Counted from the stretch's first letter, positions 28,034 through 38,261 are shown. The stretch is 64,000 nt of DNA from Bacteroides reticulotermitis JCM 10512 (GCF_000517545.1 NZ_BAIV01000007.1:1-64000), one strand, 5' to 3'. The notes: generated by a model from the letters alone, not told the origin. Program-made: numbers and translations.

Positions 28034-28111
28034 ATGGTTTATCTCGAATGGAGGATGACAAGTTGCCCCTTTGGGGGTGACGGGGCGCTGAATGGATTCC
28101 GGCTCTTGGTC

Positions 28112-28591
28112 CTATGGGTTTTCATGAGCCCGTAGTCCGAATACTTTGCCGGTCATTTGCTCAACCTTAACCTGCCAGACTTTGACATTTCGCAAGGCGG
28201 GTTCGGAATAACCGAACTCATTGTTCGTATAATGGCGCATCGTGATGTCCAATGCCTTTCGTTTGTCTTCTATTTCTTCAATGAATTCCACCTGCCCCCG
28301 ACACATGACACTTTCAGAGCGCATGCTGTAGCTGCACGCTACCTTCGCATGCTGGTAAACCAGTTCTTGTCCGGCACTGAACGTGATGCATACATTGGGA
28401 TTTCGCTCTAGCATCTCCAGCTTACTGCCTTCAGGTCCGGAGTGAAGATAGAGCACTCCATCGGCATAACCGAAACTCATCGGAATGACATAAGGATTTC
28501 CCTTTAAATCTGTGATACCTACAAAGCAGGTATCACAGCGAAGAATGATTGATTCGAGACGTTGTTTATCTTCAATAATATAAGTTTTCAT
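28112..28591 (-). CDS. Pyridoxamine 5'-phosphate oxidase family flavoprotein (NimA-like)
   Basis: The 159-residue split-barrel FMN protein has LRCDTCFVGITDLKGNPYVIPMSFGYADGVLYLHSGPEGSKLEMLERNPNVC-type organisation, typical of the Pyridox_ox_2/NimA group. Nim proteins reduce nitroimidazole drugs, but most chromosomal relatives have unknown physiological substrates. It starts 3 bp after the rnr stop codon, so it is probably co-transcribed with RNase R. No resistance phenotype can be claimed from sequence. Confidence 0.82.
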   Translation of the reverse strand: MKTYIIEDKQRLESIILRCDTCFVGITDLKGNPYVIPMSFGYADGVLYLHSGPEGSKLEMLERNPNVCITFSAGQELVYQHAKVACSYSMRSESVMCRGQVEFIEEIEDKRKALDITMRHYTNNEFGYSEPALRNVKVWQVKVEQMTGKVFGLRAHENP

Positions 28592-28593
28592 TT

Positions 28594-30750
28594 CTATTTC
28601 TCAATAAGTGCGAAATCCAGTTGTTTCTTTTCCAGATTAGCACGTGCCACACGGATGGTGATCGCATCGCCCAGGCTGTACACCCGGTTCTTGCGTCGGC
28701 CACGTAAACAGTAGTTCTTCTCGTCAAATTCGTAGTAATCATCGTCCAGATCGCGGATGGGGACCATTCCTTCGCATTTGTTCTCATTTAGTTCAACGTA
28801 TAAACCCCATTCTGTGACACCGGAAATCACTCCGTCGTACACTTGTCCGAGGCGTTCGCTCATATATTCCACCTGTTTGTACTTGATGGAAGCCCGTTCT
28901 GCATTGGCGGCAATTTGCTCCATATTCGAACTGTGATCACAAAGTGCTTCGTACTTCGTTTCGGAAACACTGCGGCCTCCGTCCAGATACTTCGTTGTTA
29001 AGCGGTGAACCATCATATCAGGGAAGCGGCGGATAGGCGAGGTGAAGTGTGTATAATACTCAAAGGCCAATCCGTAATGCCCGATGTTGTGTGTGGAATA
29101 GCGTGCTTTTTGCATGGCGCGGATGGAAACCGTTTCGATCAGATTTTCTTCTTTTTTCCCCTGAATGTCGTCCAACAGGTGTTGATAGACTTTGATATAT
29201 CTGTCTTGGTTCCGCTGGTCCGCACTTTGTAGCCGAAGCGTGCGATAAATTGTGCCAGGTTGTCCAACTTCTCCGGATCAGGAAGATCGTGGATACGGTA
29301 CGGTAATACTTTGGCCTTTTGGCTTTTGGGTACTTTACCGATCTTTTCAGCTACCGTCCGGTTGGCGAGAAGCATGAACTCCTCAACCAATTTATTGGCA
29401 TCTTTAGATTCTTTGAAATAAACGCTGATAGGTTTACCTTTCTCATCAATTTCGAACTTCACTTCGTAGCGATCGAAGTTGATAGCTCCTGCAGTAAAGC
29501 GTTTCTCACGGAGTGCTTTGGCAATGGTGTCGAGTGTGAGCACTTCCTCTTTGAAGTCCCCTTCCTTGGTCTCGATGATTTGTTGTGCCTCTTCGTAGGT
29601 GAAACGGCGATCGGAATTAATCACGGTATGAACAACGCGTGAGTTTCTTACTTCTCCCTTTTCGGTGATGTCGAAGATGACAGAATAGGCCAGCTTCTCT
29701 TCATGGGGACGTAAGGAGCAGATGAAGTTACACAACCGTTCGGGAAGCATCGGGATTGTACGGTCTACCAGATAAACTGATGTTGCCCGCTTCTCGGCTT
29801 CTTTGTCGATGATGCTACCTTCTTTTACATAGTGAGTCACATCGGCAATGTGTACCCCTACCTCCCACAACCCATCTTTAAGCGGGCGAATGGAGAGTGC
29901 ATCGTCGAAGTCTTTGGCATCCTTCGGGTCGATGGTAAATGTAGTTACTTGTCGGAAATCTTCACGGAGAGCTATCTCTTCTGCACTGATTTCGGCCGGG
30001 ATTTTATCCGCCGCCTTTTCTACAGCCTGCGGATATACGTACGGTAGTCCGAACTCAGCCAGGATGGCATGCATCTCTGTGGTGTTGTCACCGGCTTTAC
30101 CTAATATATCGATAACTTGTCCGATGGGATTTTTTGCTTTATCCGGCCATTCGGTTACTTTCACAATGGCTTTATCACCGGTCTTTCCGCCTTTCAGCTT
30201 ATCTCTTGGGATAAAGATGTCATTGGCAAGGGTGCGGTTCTCGGTAACCAGAAATGCGTATGACTTGGCTACTTCCAGTGTACCTACAAAAGTATCGTTG
30301 GCACGTTCCAATATCTCGATCACCTCTCCTTCAGCTTCTCGGTTCTTGCGTTTGGCATAGAACATGATTTTCACCTTATCACGGTTCATAGCATGCGCGG
30401 AGTTGCGTTCGGCTATAAAAATAGGATCGCCTCCCTCTTCGGGAACGAACGAGTTCTTACCATTGCTTTTGCGTTGGAAAGTTCCTACCAGCTCGGTTCC
30501 GTACATATTGACACGGAATTTACCTTTCTCAATCTCGCTGATATAATCATCATCCAACATTTCATGAAGAATATCGACGCATAGCATCTTTTGCGGGTGC
30601 GTATTAAGGCGCAGTTCCGAAAAGATATATTTCATACTAAGCGTTTCCTTGGGTTTGGCATGGAAAAAGTCGATCAATAATGCGGCCAACTGTTTTTTAC
30701 TCATTCTCTTGCCGGCTTTTTTTTCTTTTTTTTTCTTTCTTTTTCGCCAT
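28594..30750 (-). CDS. rnr: Ribonuclease R (one clear frameshift, possible second at the start)
   Basis: RNase R is a processive 3'-5' exoribonuclease. The N-terminal part has the cold-shock-like domains and the RNB active site TIDPKDAKDFDDALSI (catalytic Asp). After KSIN the frame breaks near 29181 (a missing C; HLLDDIQGKKEENL follows). The end of RNB (HFTSPIRRFPDMMVHRL) and the S1 domain (VYDGVISGVTEWGLYVELN) lie in the second frame. The natural start is probably the ATG at 30750 (ATGGCGAAAAAG), which is out of frame with the rest because of a run of A residues near 30720-30740. A Lys-rich tail or head is normal for the family. Confidence 0.93.
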
Positions 30751-31012
30751 AATTGAATTAGTCTTAATTTGCTATTATTACTACAAAGTAAACGATTAAA
30801 TATCAATATTTCAAGATTTTCGTGTACATTTGCCTCACTCTTAACAATAATATAGTAAAGAGTAAAAGGGGGAACCCCTTCATAAGGAAACAGATTTAAG
30901 AAGAAATGGTTGCTTGTAGCCTAGCTGTTTTTGGGTAAGTTGTGAGAAATTGCAGGCATTGCGTGTTTTTTGAAACATGTGTTTTGAGAATTATTTATGT
31001 AGAAGTTATCAC

Positions 31013-32023
31013 ATGATGGGAAATATACTGGTCACCGGAGCGAGTGGCTTTATCGGAAGTTTCATTGTAGAGGAAGCGTTGAGGCGGAAATACGCGGTAT
31101 GGGCGGGCGTTCGCTCAACCAGCAGCCGGAGATACCTGAAAGAAGAAGGTATTCAATTTATGGAATTGGATTTTGCGCATCCGGAGGTATTGCACGCCCA
31201 GCTTTCCGAGTATAAAAAAGTATATCATAAGTTTGATTATATTGTTCATTGTGCAGGTGTGACCAAGTGTATCGATAAGAGGGAGTTTGAAGAGGTAAAC
31301 TATCTTCAGACCAAAACGTTTGTTGATACCCTGATTTCCCTTGAGATGGTTCCCAAGCAATTTATCTTTGTCAGCACATTGAGCGTATTCGGGCCTGTGC
31401 GCGAAAAGTTTTATACACCCATCTGCGATGCAGACGCACCGTTACCCAACACTGCCTACGGATTGAGTAAACTCAAGGCAGAGCGTTATGTGCAGGATAT
31501 GCCCGATTTTCCCTATGTCATTTATCGTCCTACGGGAGTCTACGGGCCTCGTGAATCCGATTATTATCTGATGGCGAAGTCTATCCGGCAACATATGGAT
31601 TTTTCTGTCGGTTACCGCCGGCAAGACCTAACCTTTGTTTATGTGAAGGACATTGTGCAGGCGATTTTTCTGGGTATCGAAAAGAATGTGCGTAGAAAAT
31701 CTTACTTCCTTACAGACGGCCAGGTGTATCAGAGCCGCGCTTTTTCGGACTTGATACAAAAAGAACTGGGTAATCCGTTTGTTATTCATCTGAAATGTCC
31801 GTTAATTGTGCTAAAAGTTATATCTTTGCTCGCTGAATTTGTAGCAACGCGCTTGGGTAGAAGCAGTACGCTGAATTCTGATAAGTATAAGATAATGAAA
31901 CAACGTAACTGGCAGTGTGATATCACCTCCACAGTCGAAGAGTTGGGGTATGTACCCCAATACGATTTAGAGAAGGGGGTCCGTGAAACCATTGCTTGGT
32001 ATAAAGACGAAGGATGGCTTTAG
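31013..32023 (+). CDS. NAD-dependent epimerase/dehydratase family protein
   Basis: This extended short-chain dehydrogenase has the NAD loop ILVTGASGFIGSFIVEEALRR near its start and the active-site Tyr-x-x-x-Lys in TAYGLSKLKAERY, with the Ser in VSTLSVFGPV. I chose the ATG at 31013 or 31016 just before the Rossmann fold. An ATG at 30977 is possible. It overlaps the following PAP2-type gene by 10 bp and is surely co-transcribed with it. The family includes sugar epimerases and the 3-ketosphinganine reductases of bacterial sphingolipid synthesis; the lipid-phosphatase partner makes the latter worth testing. Confidence 0.85.
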   Translation: MMGNILVTGASGFIGSFIVEEALRRKYAVWAGVRSTSSRRYLKEEGIQFMELDFAHPEVLHAQLSEYKKVYHKFDYIVHCAGVTKCIDKREFEEVNYLQTKTFVDTLISLEMVPKQFIFVSTLSVFGPVREKFYTPICDADAPLPNTAYGLSKLKAERYVQDMPDFPYVIYRPTGVYGPRESDYYLMAKSIRQHMDFSVGYRRQDLTFVYVKDIVQAIFLGIEKNVRRKSYFLTDGQVYQSRAFSDLIQKELGNPFVIHLKCPLIVLKVISLLAEFVATRLGRSSTLNSDKYKIMKQRNWQCDITSTVEELGYVPQYDLEKGVRETIAWYKDEGWL

Positions 32024-32979
32024 ACTTATTTAAACGTGTGGAAACCCGTAAAGGGTTGTTCGCAGTGGAGAAGGTCACACTGATTTACAATCTGTTGACT
32101 ACGATTTTGATTCTATTTTTATTTCAACAGATGGATCATCCATGGCATATGCTTCTGGATCGGGCCATGATTGCTGCAATGACCTTTCTGCTGATGTATT
32201 TATATCGGCTGGCTCCTTGTAAGTTTTCGGCATTCGTGCGTATCGTTATCCAGATGAGTTTGCTCTCATACTGGTATCCGGATACCTTCGAGTTCAATCG
32301 TTTCTTTCCGAACCTCGACCATGTTTTTGCCACGGCTGAACAGTTCATATTCAACGGGCAACCCGCTATCTGGTTTTGTCATACCTTCCCGCATTTGATT
32401 GTGAGCGAAGCCTTTAATATGGGGTACTTCTTCTACTACCCGATGATGTTGATCGTAGCCTTATTCTACTTTATCTATCGGTTCGAATGGTTTGAGAAGA
32501 TGTCTTTTGTGCTGGTGACTTCTTTCTTTATCTACTATCTTATTTATATCTTTGTTCCGGTGGCCGGTCCGCAGTTTTACTTTCCTGCCATTGGTTTTGA
32601 TAATGTATCCAAGGGGATTTTCCCTGCTATCGGCGATTACTTCAATTATCATCAGGAACTTCTGCCGGGCCCGGGATATCAGCATGGCTTCTTCTATAAC
32701 CTAGTAGAAGGTTCCCAACAGGTTGGCGAGCGTCCTACAGCGGCATTCCCTAGTTCTCACGTAGGCATATCTACCATTCTGATGATTATGGCTTGGCGGG
32801 GCAGTAAGAAATTGTTTGCTTGCCTAATTCCTTTCTATATGTTACTCTGCGGTGCTACCGTATACATTCAGGCGCATTATGTGATTGATGCCATTGTGGG
32901 ATTCTTCTCTGCAATCGTACTGTATGTGGTGGTGACTTGGATGTTCAAGAAGTGGTTCGCGGAGCCAATGTTTAAATAG
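32014..32979 (+). CDS. PAP2/AUR1-type membrane phosphatase or phosphotransferase
   Basis: The 321-residue integral membrane protein has about six helices. The lipid phosphatase signature is present as AAFPSSHVGIST (catalytic His) and AHYVIDAIVGFF (second His and Asp). The VPVAGPQFYFP segment resembles the inositol-phosphorylceramide synthase branch (PAP2_3). It probably hydrolyses or transfers phosphoryl groups on a lipid head. It overlaps the epimerase-family gene by 10 bp. Bacteroides make ceramides with phosphoethanolamine or phosphoinositol heads, so a sphingolipid role is an inference. Confidence 0.82.
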   Translation: MALDLFKRVETRKGLFAVEKVTLIYNLLTTILILFLFQQMDHPWHMLLDRAMIAAMTFLLMYLYRLAPCKFSAFVRIVIQMSLLSYWYPDTFEFNRFFPNLDHVFATAEQFIFNGQPAIWFCHTFPHLIVSEAFNMGYFFYYPMMLIVALFYFIYRFEWFEKMSFVLVTSFFIYYLIYIFVPVAGPQFYFPAIGFDNVSKGIFPAIGDYFNYHQELLPGPGYQHGFFYNLVEGSQQVGERPTAAFPSSHVGISTILMIMAWRGSKKLFACLIPFYMLLCGATVYIQAHYVIDAIVGFFSAIVLYVVVTWMFKKWFAEPMFK

Positions 32980-33010
32980 GCTCCGGATACATTTACTTCT
33001 GTCCCCGGTG

Positions 33011-33987
33011 TTAAACTCTGGGGGTAATTGTTTCGAATATTCGGAATAGCTCCTCTTGTGTTTCGGCCCGTAGCATGGCAATGCGTGTTTCTTTGAAGTT
33101 CGGAATGCCTTTAAATAACGGGCTGGCAGCCAGGTGACGGCGTACGTGCAAGATTCCCCGGCGTTCGTCGAGTAGGTTGACGCTGTCCACTACTTCCTGA
33201 CGGAGTACATCCATACACCAGTCGAAACTGAGCGGAGGAAGTTCTTCTCCGGTTTCCAGAAAATGTTTGATCTCTTTAAAAATCCATGGACGTCCGAAGC
33301 TGGCGCGTCCGATCATAACAGCGTCTACACCGTAGCGATCGAAGCATTCTTTGCAACGTTGGGCGCTGGTGACATCTCCGTTGCCAATGATGGGAATGTG
33401 CATGCGCGGATTGTTTTTCACCTCTCCGATCAGTGTCCAATCGGCTTCTCCGGTGTACATTTGCGCACGGGTACGACCGTGAATGGTTAGCGCGGCAATG
33501 CCACAGTCCTGCAACTGTTCGGCCAGATCGACAATAATCTTATTATCGGCATCCCATCCCAGGCGAGTCTTCACCGTTACCGGTATCTTGACCGCATCGA
33601 CAACCGCACGGGTTATTTCCAGCATCTTCGGGATATTTTGCAGCATACCTGCTCCTGCTCCCTTACCGGCAACCCTTTTCACCGGGCAGCCAAAGTTGAT
33701 ATCCAATATATCGGGCTGGGCTTGTTCCACGATTTTGGCGGCTTCCACCATAGTCTCGGTATCTTTTCCATAAATCTGAATGGCTACCGGACGTTCTTCA
33801 TCGCTGATGCTTAGTTTCTGAGCTGTTTTGCTGACATAGCGTATCAGGCATCACTCGACACGAATTCGGTGTATACCATATTGGCTCCGAACTTTTTGCA
33901 CATCAAGCGAAAAGCGGGATCGGTTACATCCTCCATGGGAGCGAGTAAAATGGGATTTTGGCCCAAATCTATATGATTAATCTTCAT
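33011..33987 (-). CDS. dusB: tRNA-dihydrouridine synthase DusB (one frameshift)
   Basis: Dus enzymes reduce uridine in tRNA with FMN. The N-terminus (from the ATG at 33987) has INHIDLGQNPILLAPMEDVTD and ANMVYTEFVSSDA. The frame then breaks near 33847, where a C is missing. LIRYVSKTAQKLS, IQIYGKDTETM, the catalytic Cys in NFGCPVKRVAGKGAGAG, IHGRTRAQMY, GNGDVTS and GRASFGRPW follow in the next frame. Repaired length is about 326 residues, normal for the family. It converges with the PAP2 gene. Confidence 0.94.
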
Positions 33988-34060
33988 AGACGGTTTGTTA
34001 TTTACTGTTTACTTACTGAAGTAACTTCTGAATTTCGCTGCAAAAATACGGAAAAAAGCC

Positions 34061-34068
34061 TACCTTTG
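34061..34068 (+). promoter_or_regulatory. -7 box of the DUF2059 gene
   Basis: TACCTTTG, 32 bp before the start codon. Confidence 0.5.
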
Positions 34069-34100
34069 TACGCATTCATTTACTTAACTAATAAGATTAT

Positions 34101-34562
34101 ATGAGAAAGAGTTGGATTTTATCGGCTTTGTGTATGATTCTATTGTTTGCTTCTACGACTACAATCACTGCGCAGGAGCCGGATAAAGCGTATAGAGAAT
34201 CATTGAAAAAGATGATGGTCTTGTCGGGTGCTTTAGCTACGGTTGAGGACATGGTACCCCGAATCATGAATATGCTTAAGCAACAATATCCAGCTGTGTC
34301 GGAAGAATTCTGGACCGCCCAGTCTGCCAAGTGGAGTACATTATATGGCGAAAAGTTAGTCGATATATATGCTCCTATTTATAAGAAATACCTTACTTTG
34401 GATGAACTAAAACAGATTGTCTTGTTTTATGAATCACCGGTCGGCAAGAAACTGGGCGAAGTAACTCCAACGATGGCAGCGGAAGGTATGCAGGTGGGAC
34501 AACAGTTGAGTGTGGAGATGATGACGACACTTCAGGAAGAAATTGCCGCCCAGAGTAAATAA
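34101..34562 (+). CDS. DUF2059 secreted protein
   Basis: The 153-residue protein has a Sec signal peptide (cut after TAQ, residue 25) and a helical DUF2059 domain (YKKYLTLDELKQIVLFYESPVGKKLGEVTPTMAAEGMQVGQQ). The family is periplasmic and of unknown function. It heads a plus-strand run of U32 peptidase, thioesterase and dprA, with short gaps. Confidence 0.85.
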   Translation: MRKSWILSALCMILLFASTTTITAQEPDKAYRESLKKMMVLSGALATVEDMVPRIMNMLKQQYPAVSEEFWTAQSAKWSTLYGEKLVDIYAPIYKKYLTLDELKQIVLFYESPVGKKLGEVTPTMAAEGMQVGQQLSVEMMTTLQEEIAAQSK

Positions 34563-34594
34563 GCTAATTTTGCAGATGTTTTTATACTAATTAT

Positions 34595-35884
34595 ATGAGT
34601 TCTACTATTAATGATTTTGAAATCATGGCTCCTGTCGGCTCACGTGAGTCGCTCGCTGCGGCTATTCAGGCTGGGGCCGATTCCATTTACTTTGGAATCG
34701 AAAATTTAAATATGCGTGCTCGGTCGGCCAATACATTTACTGTTGACGACTTGCATGAAATTGCGCGTACTTGCGAAGAGCATGGTATGAAGAGCTACTT
34801 GACGGTGAATACCATCATTTATGATAACGATCTTCCGTTGATGTATACCATTGTAGATGCCGCTAAGGAAGCCGGCATTTCTGCTATTATTGCGGCCGAT
34901 GTGGCGGTTATGAACTATGCCCGTCGAATCGGACAAGAGGTACACTTATCTACACAGCTCAATATCTCCAATGCGGAGGCGTTGAAGTTCTACGCTCAGT
35001 TTGCCGATGTGGTGGTGCTGGCTCGCGAACTCAACCTTGATCAGGTTGCCGAAATCTATCGCCAGATACGTGAAGAGCAGATCTGTGGTCCGAGCGGAGC
35101 GTTGATTCGCATCGAAATGTTCTGCCACGGAGCACTTTGCATGGCTGTGTCCGGTAAATGTTACCTTTCTCTGCATGAGATGAATCATTCGGCCAATCGG
35201 GGAGCTTGTATGCAAGTATGTCGCCGTTCCTATGCCGTTCGTGATAAAGAGACGAATGTGGAATTGGAGATCGACAACGAATACATTATGTCGCCTAAAG
35301 ACCTGAAAACCATTCATTTTATGAATAAGATGATGGATGCAGGTGTACGTGTATTTAAGATTGAAGGGCGTGCCCGTGGTCCTGAGTATGTACGTACGGT
35401 CGTAGAATGCTATAAAGAAGCCATTCAGGCTAATTTAGACGATTCTTTTACCGATGAAAAGATTGCGGCTTGGGACGAACGTTTGCAAACGGTATTCAAC
35501 CGGGGGTTCTGGAATGGTTATTACTTGGGGCAACGCTTGGGTGAGTGGACGCGGAATTACGGTTCGGCAGCTACGGAACGTAAGATCTATGTAGGTAAGG
35601 GAATCAAACATTACTCCAACATCGGAGTAGCCGAATTCTTGGTAGAAGCCGCTGAGTTGAATGTAGGTGATAAGCTTCTGATAACAGGCCCTACCACGGG
35701 AGCCATATTCGCTACGCTCGACGAAGCACGGGTTGAATTGAAGCCGGTGCAGACGGTAAAGAAAGGAGAGCATTTCTCGATGAAACTCGATAAGATACGC
35801 CCGAATGATAAACTGTATAAGCTCGTATCCACGCAAGAACTGAAGCGATTTAAAGGACTGGATATCGAACAAAAAAGAGGATAA
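34595..35884 (+). CDS. Peptidase U32 family protein (TrhP/RlhA-like)
   Basis: The 429-residue protein has the U32 signature RIEMFCHGALCMAVSGKCYLS and a second Cys pair in RGACMQVCRR, ligands for an iron-sulfur cluster. The N-terminal barrel begins MAPVGSRESLAAAIQAGADSIYFG. Although named for a collagenase, characterised members hydroxylate RNA: TrhP (tRNA U34) and RlhA (23S rRNA). An RNA-modifying role is therefore more likely. It starts 32 bp after the DUF2059 gene and is followed 5 bp later by the thioesterase gene. Confidence 0.88.
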   Translation: MSSTINDFEIMAPVGSRESLAAAIQAGADSIYFGIENLNMRARSANTFTVDDLHEIARTCEEHGMKSYLTVNTIIYDNDLPLMYTIVDAAKEAGISAIIAADVAVMNYARRIGQEVHLSTQLNISNAEALKFYAQFADVVVLARELNLDQVAEIYRQIREEQICGPSGALIRIEMFCHGALCMAVSGKCYLSLHEMNHSANRGACMQVCRRSYAVRDKETNVELEIDNEYIMSPKDLKTIHFMNKMMDAGVRVFKIEGRARGPEYVRTVVECYKEAIQANLDDSFTDEKIAAWDERLQTVFNRGFWNGYYLGQRLGEWTRNYGSAATERKIYVGKGIKHYSNIGVAEFLVEAAELNVGDKLLITGPTTGAIFATLDEARVELKPVQTVKKGEHFSMKLDKIRPNDKLYKLVSTQELKRFKGLDIEQKRG

Positions 35885-35889
35885 ACCCC

Positions 35890-36294
35890 ATGGCTCAATA
35901 TGTCTATGAATTAGAGATGAAAGTGCGCGATTATGAGTGCGACCTGCAAGGTATTGTGAACAATGCCAATTATCAGCATTACCTGGAGCATACAAGGCAT
36001 GAGTTCCTGACAATGACAGGGCTGAGCTTTGCCGGTCTTCATGAACAAGGGGTGGATCCTGTAGTGGCGCGTATCAATATGGCTTTCAAAACTCCATTGA
36101 AAAGTGGAGATGAATTTGTGTCCAAACTCTATTTGAGAAAAGAAGGCATCAAGTATGTCTTCTATCAGGATATTTTCCGTAAGAGTGATGATAAAGTAGT
36201 CGTAAAAGCCACTGTAGAGACGGTATGTGTGGTAAACGGACGGTTGAGTAACAGCGAATTGTTTGACAACGTATTTGCTCCGTACCTCGAATGA
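35890..36294 (+). CDS. Acyl-CoA thioesterase (4-hydroxybenzoyl-CoA thioesterase fold)
   Basis: The 134-residue hot-dog protein opens with ELEMKVRDYECDLQGIVNNANYQHYLEHTRHEFL, the YbgC/FadM layout with the catalytic Asp region. Its substrate is probably a short- or medium-chain acyl-CoA or acyl carrier protein thioester. Its stop codon overlaps the dprA start by 4 bp (ATGA), so the two are translationally coupled. Confidence 0.88.
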   Translation: MAQYVYELEMKVRDYECDLQGIVNNANYQHYLEHTRHEFLTMTGLSFAGLHEQGVDPVVARINMAFKTPLKSGDEFVSKLYLRKEGIKYVFYQDIFRKSDDKVVVKATVETVCVVNGRLSNSELFDNVFAPYLE

Positions 36295-37412
36295 TTGCCG
36301 ACGAAGAAGAACAACTCTATAGCATCGCCCTGACGATGATTCATGGCGTTGGGCATATTAGTGCCAAACGGTTGGTCGATGGTATGGGAAGTGCTGTTGA
36401 CGTCTTTCGTCACCGGAAATCATTGCCTGACTCTTTGCCGGAAGTCAGTTCGCGAATCATAGAGGCGCTGGACGATCCGCAAGCCCTTACACGTGCCGAG
36501 CAAGAACTTCTTTTCATTCAGAAGAATCGCATCCGTTGCTTGACCCTGAATGATGCAGATTATCCCTTCCGTTTACGTGAGTGCGAGGATGCACCTATTG
36601 TTCTTTTCTTCAAAGGAAATACCGATTTAAACGCATTGCGTGTTATCAATCTGGTAGGTACCCGGCATATTACGGGGTATGGTGAACAGGCTTGTGCCTC
36701 CTTTCTGCGCGATTTGAAAGTACTTTGTCCCGATGTGCTTGTGGTCAGCGGTTTGGCGTATGGGGTCGATATCCATGCCCATCGCGGAGCATTGGCCAAC
36801 GGATTGTCCACCGTTGCCGTACTGGCTCACGGTTTAGACCGGATATATCCGTCCGTACATCGGAAAACGGCTGTTGATATGTTAACGAATGGAGGTTTGC
36901 TTACCGAATTCCTGACCGGAACAGCCCCCGATCGTTATAACTTTGTCAGCCGTAATCGCATTGTTGCCGGCATGTGTGACGCCACCATCGTGGTTGAATC
37001 TGCTGCAAAAGGCGGTTCACTTATTACCGCCGAACTTACCGAAGGTTATCATCGCGATTGCTTTGCTTTTCCCGGGCGGATCAATGACGAGTACTCTGCG
37101 GGATGTAACCGATTGCTCCGCGATAATAAAGCTTCGCTTCTCCTTTCTGCGGAAGAATTTGTATCTGCCATGGGATGGAACAGCGTCCCTCCGTCGAAAG
37201 CTGCACATGTACAGCGCGGCTTTTTCCCCGATCTGTCCGAAGAAGAACAAAAGGTCGTTTCCATCTTGGAGAAGCAAGGCGACTTGCAAATCAATAGCCT
37301 GGTTGTAGAAGCCGATATCTCGGTGCAACGCATGAGTGGCATTCTTTTTGAATTGGAGATGAAAGGAATTATCCGTGTATTGGTAGGTGGGGTATATCAG
37401 CTGTTGCCCTAA
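36291..37412 (+). CDS. dprA: DNA-processing protein DprA
   Basis: DprA loads RecA on incoming single-stranded DNA during transformation. It has an N-terminal SAM-like helix-hairpin region (LTMIHGVGHISAKRLV), then the Rossmann-fold core: LVGTRHITGYGEQACASF, VVSGLAYGVDIHAHRGAL, GGLLTEFLTG, NFVSRNRIVAGMCDATIVVES and KGGSLITAE. The C-terminal winged helix (QEEQKVVSILEKQGDLQINSL-like) is also present. The 373 residues are full length. Confidence 0.95.
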   Translation: MIADEEEQLYSIALTMIHGVGHISAKRLVDGMGSAVDVFRHRKSLPDSLPEVSSRIIEALDDPQALTRAEQELLFIQKNRIRCLTLNDADYPFRLRECEDAPIVLFFKGNTDLNALRVINLVGTRHITGYGEQACASFLRDLKVLCPDVLVVSGLAYGVDIHAHRGALANGLSTVAVLAHGLDRIYPSVHRKTAVDMLTNGGLLTEFLTGTAPDRYNFVSRNRIVAGMCDATIVVESAAKGGSLITAELTEGYHRDCFAFPGRINDEYSAGCNRLLRDNKASLLLSAEEFVSAMGWNSVPPSKAAHVQRGFFPDLSEEEQKVVSILEKQGDLQINSLVVEADISVQRMSGILFELEMKGIIRVLVGGVYQLLP

Positions 37413-37422
37413 CCAAATCTCA

Positions 37423-37503
37423 CCTCTTTTCAGGCATTCCCAATAGCTCATTTAAACTCGGTGGGAAGCCGATTGTGTGCCTTCTCTTTTTCCTGAAAAG
37501 AGG
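37423..37503. other. Structured intergenic element after dprA
   Basis: CCTCTTTTCAGG (37423-37434) and CCTGAAAAGAGG (37492-37503) are exact inverted complements. Inside, TTCCCA pairs with TGGGAA and GGCA with TGCC. It may end the dprA operon or lie in the leader of the sigma gene. Confidence 0.5.
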
Positions 37504-37610
37504 AGAAGCGATGTTGTAGGCTAGCGAAAAATTACTAAGAAAGCTTAGGAAAAAATAAATAAAGTCTGTTTCTTTGCGACCGAAAAACATCCTGTCTTCT
37601 CAATATAAAA

Positions 37611-38183
37611 ATGATGAATAGTAAACGACGTATAGAAAATGAGTGGCAAACACTCAAAGAAGTAGCTAAGGGAGATTCCCGGGCTTTTCGTACGTTGTAC
37701 ATGCATTATTATGATCGTCTTTTTCAGTTTGCCATGTTGTTTTTACGTTCCGAAACAGGCGCAGAAGATGTTGTGGCAGATGTTTTCTTCAATATATGGA
37801 AAGACAGAACCACACTTACCGGCATCCCCAATTTCCAAGCTTATATTTACCAAGCCGTGCGCTACGGCTGTCTCAATGTATTGAAAAGCGGCTATGTGTC
37901 CAAACGGAGTGACCTTCCGGAAATAGAGATGCAAGTAACGATTGCGCCCGATTCTCCCCTGGACGAACTAGCATACAAAGAATTGAGCGATGCGGTGCAA
38001 CAAGCAGTCAATGCCTTACCCGAACGTTGTCGTATGGTCTTTAAAATGTCGAGGGAAGATGAGATGAGCCAACAAGAAATTGCGGATGCGTTAGGCGTAC
38101 AACTTTGTACCGTACAACGGCAAACACTACTTGCCAAAGCCAAAATAAAACAGGCAATTGAGCCTTTCCTCGAAAAAAAATAA
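37611..38183 (+). CDS. ECF RNA polymerase sigma factor (PUL-linked)
   Basis: The 190-residue sigma-70 family protein has region 2 (YDRLFQFAMLFLRSETGAEDVVADVFFNIWKDR) and region 4 (LPERCRMVFKMSREDEMSQQEIADALGVQLCTVQRQ). It is followed 78 bp later by the FecR anti-sigma gene and then by a SusC with an STN signalling domain. This is the trans-envelope switch used by host-glycan loci in Bacteroides. Substrate entry at SusC frees this sigma to transcribe the locus. Confidence 0.93.
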   Translation: MMNSKRRIENEWQTLKEVAKGDSRAFRTLYMHYYDRLFQFAMLFLRSETGAEDVVADVFFNIWKDRTTLTGIPNFQAYIYQAVRYGCLNVLKSGYVSKRSDLPEIEMQVTIAPDSPLDELAYKELSDAVQQAVNALPERCRMVFKMSREDEMSQQEIADALGVQLCTVQRQTLLAKAKIKQAIEPFLEKK

Positions 38184-38203
38184 AAAAAAGTTCATTCTCC
38201 CTT

Positions 38204-38213
38204 TAGTACTTTG
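38204..38213 (+). promoter_or_regulatory. -7-like box before the anti-sigma gene
   Basis: TAGTACTTTG, 48 bp upstream of the start codon. It fits TAnnTTTG loosely. Confidence 0.35.
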
Positions 38214-38261
38214 CCCCTTTGAGTTTTCTATATAGTATAAAGTATATAGAAAACGATCCAC

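Noticed and set aside
28112..28591. Calling the flavoprotein a nitroimidazole-resistance gene
   Set aside because: Similarity is to the wider family; resistance cannot be inferred from the sequence alone.
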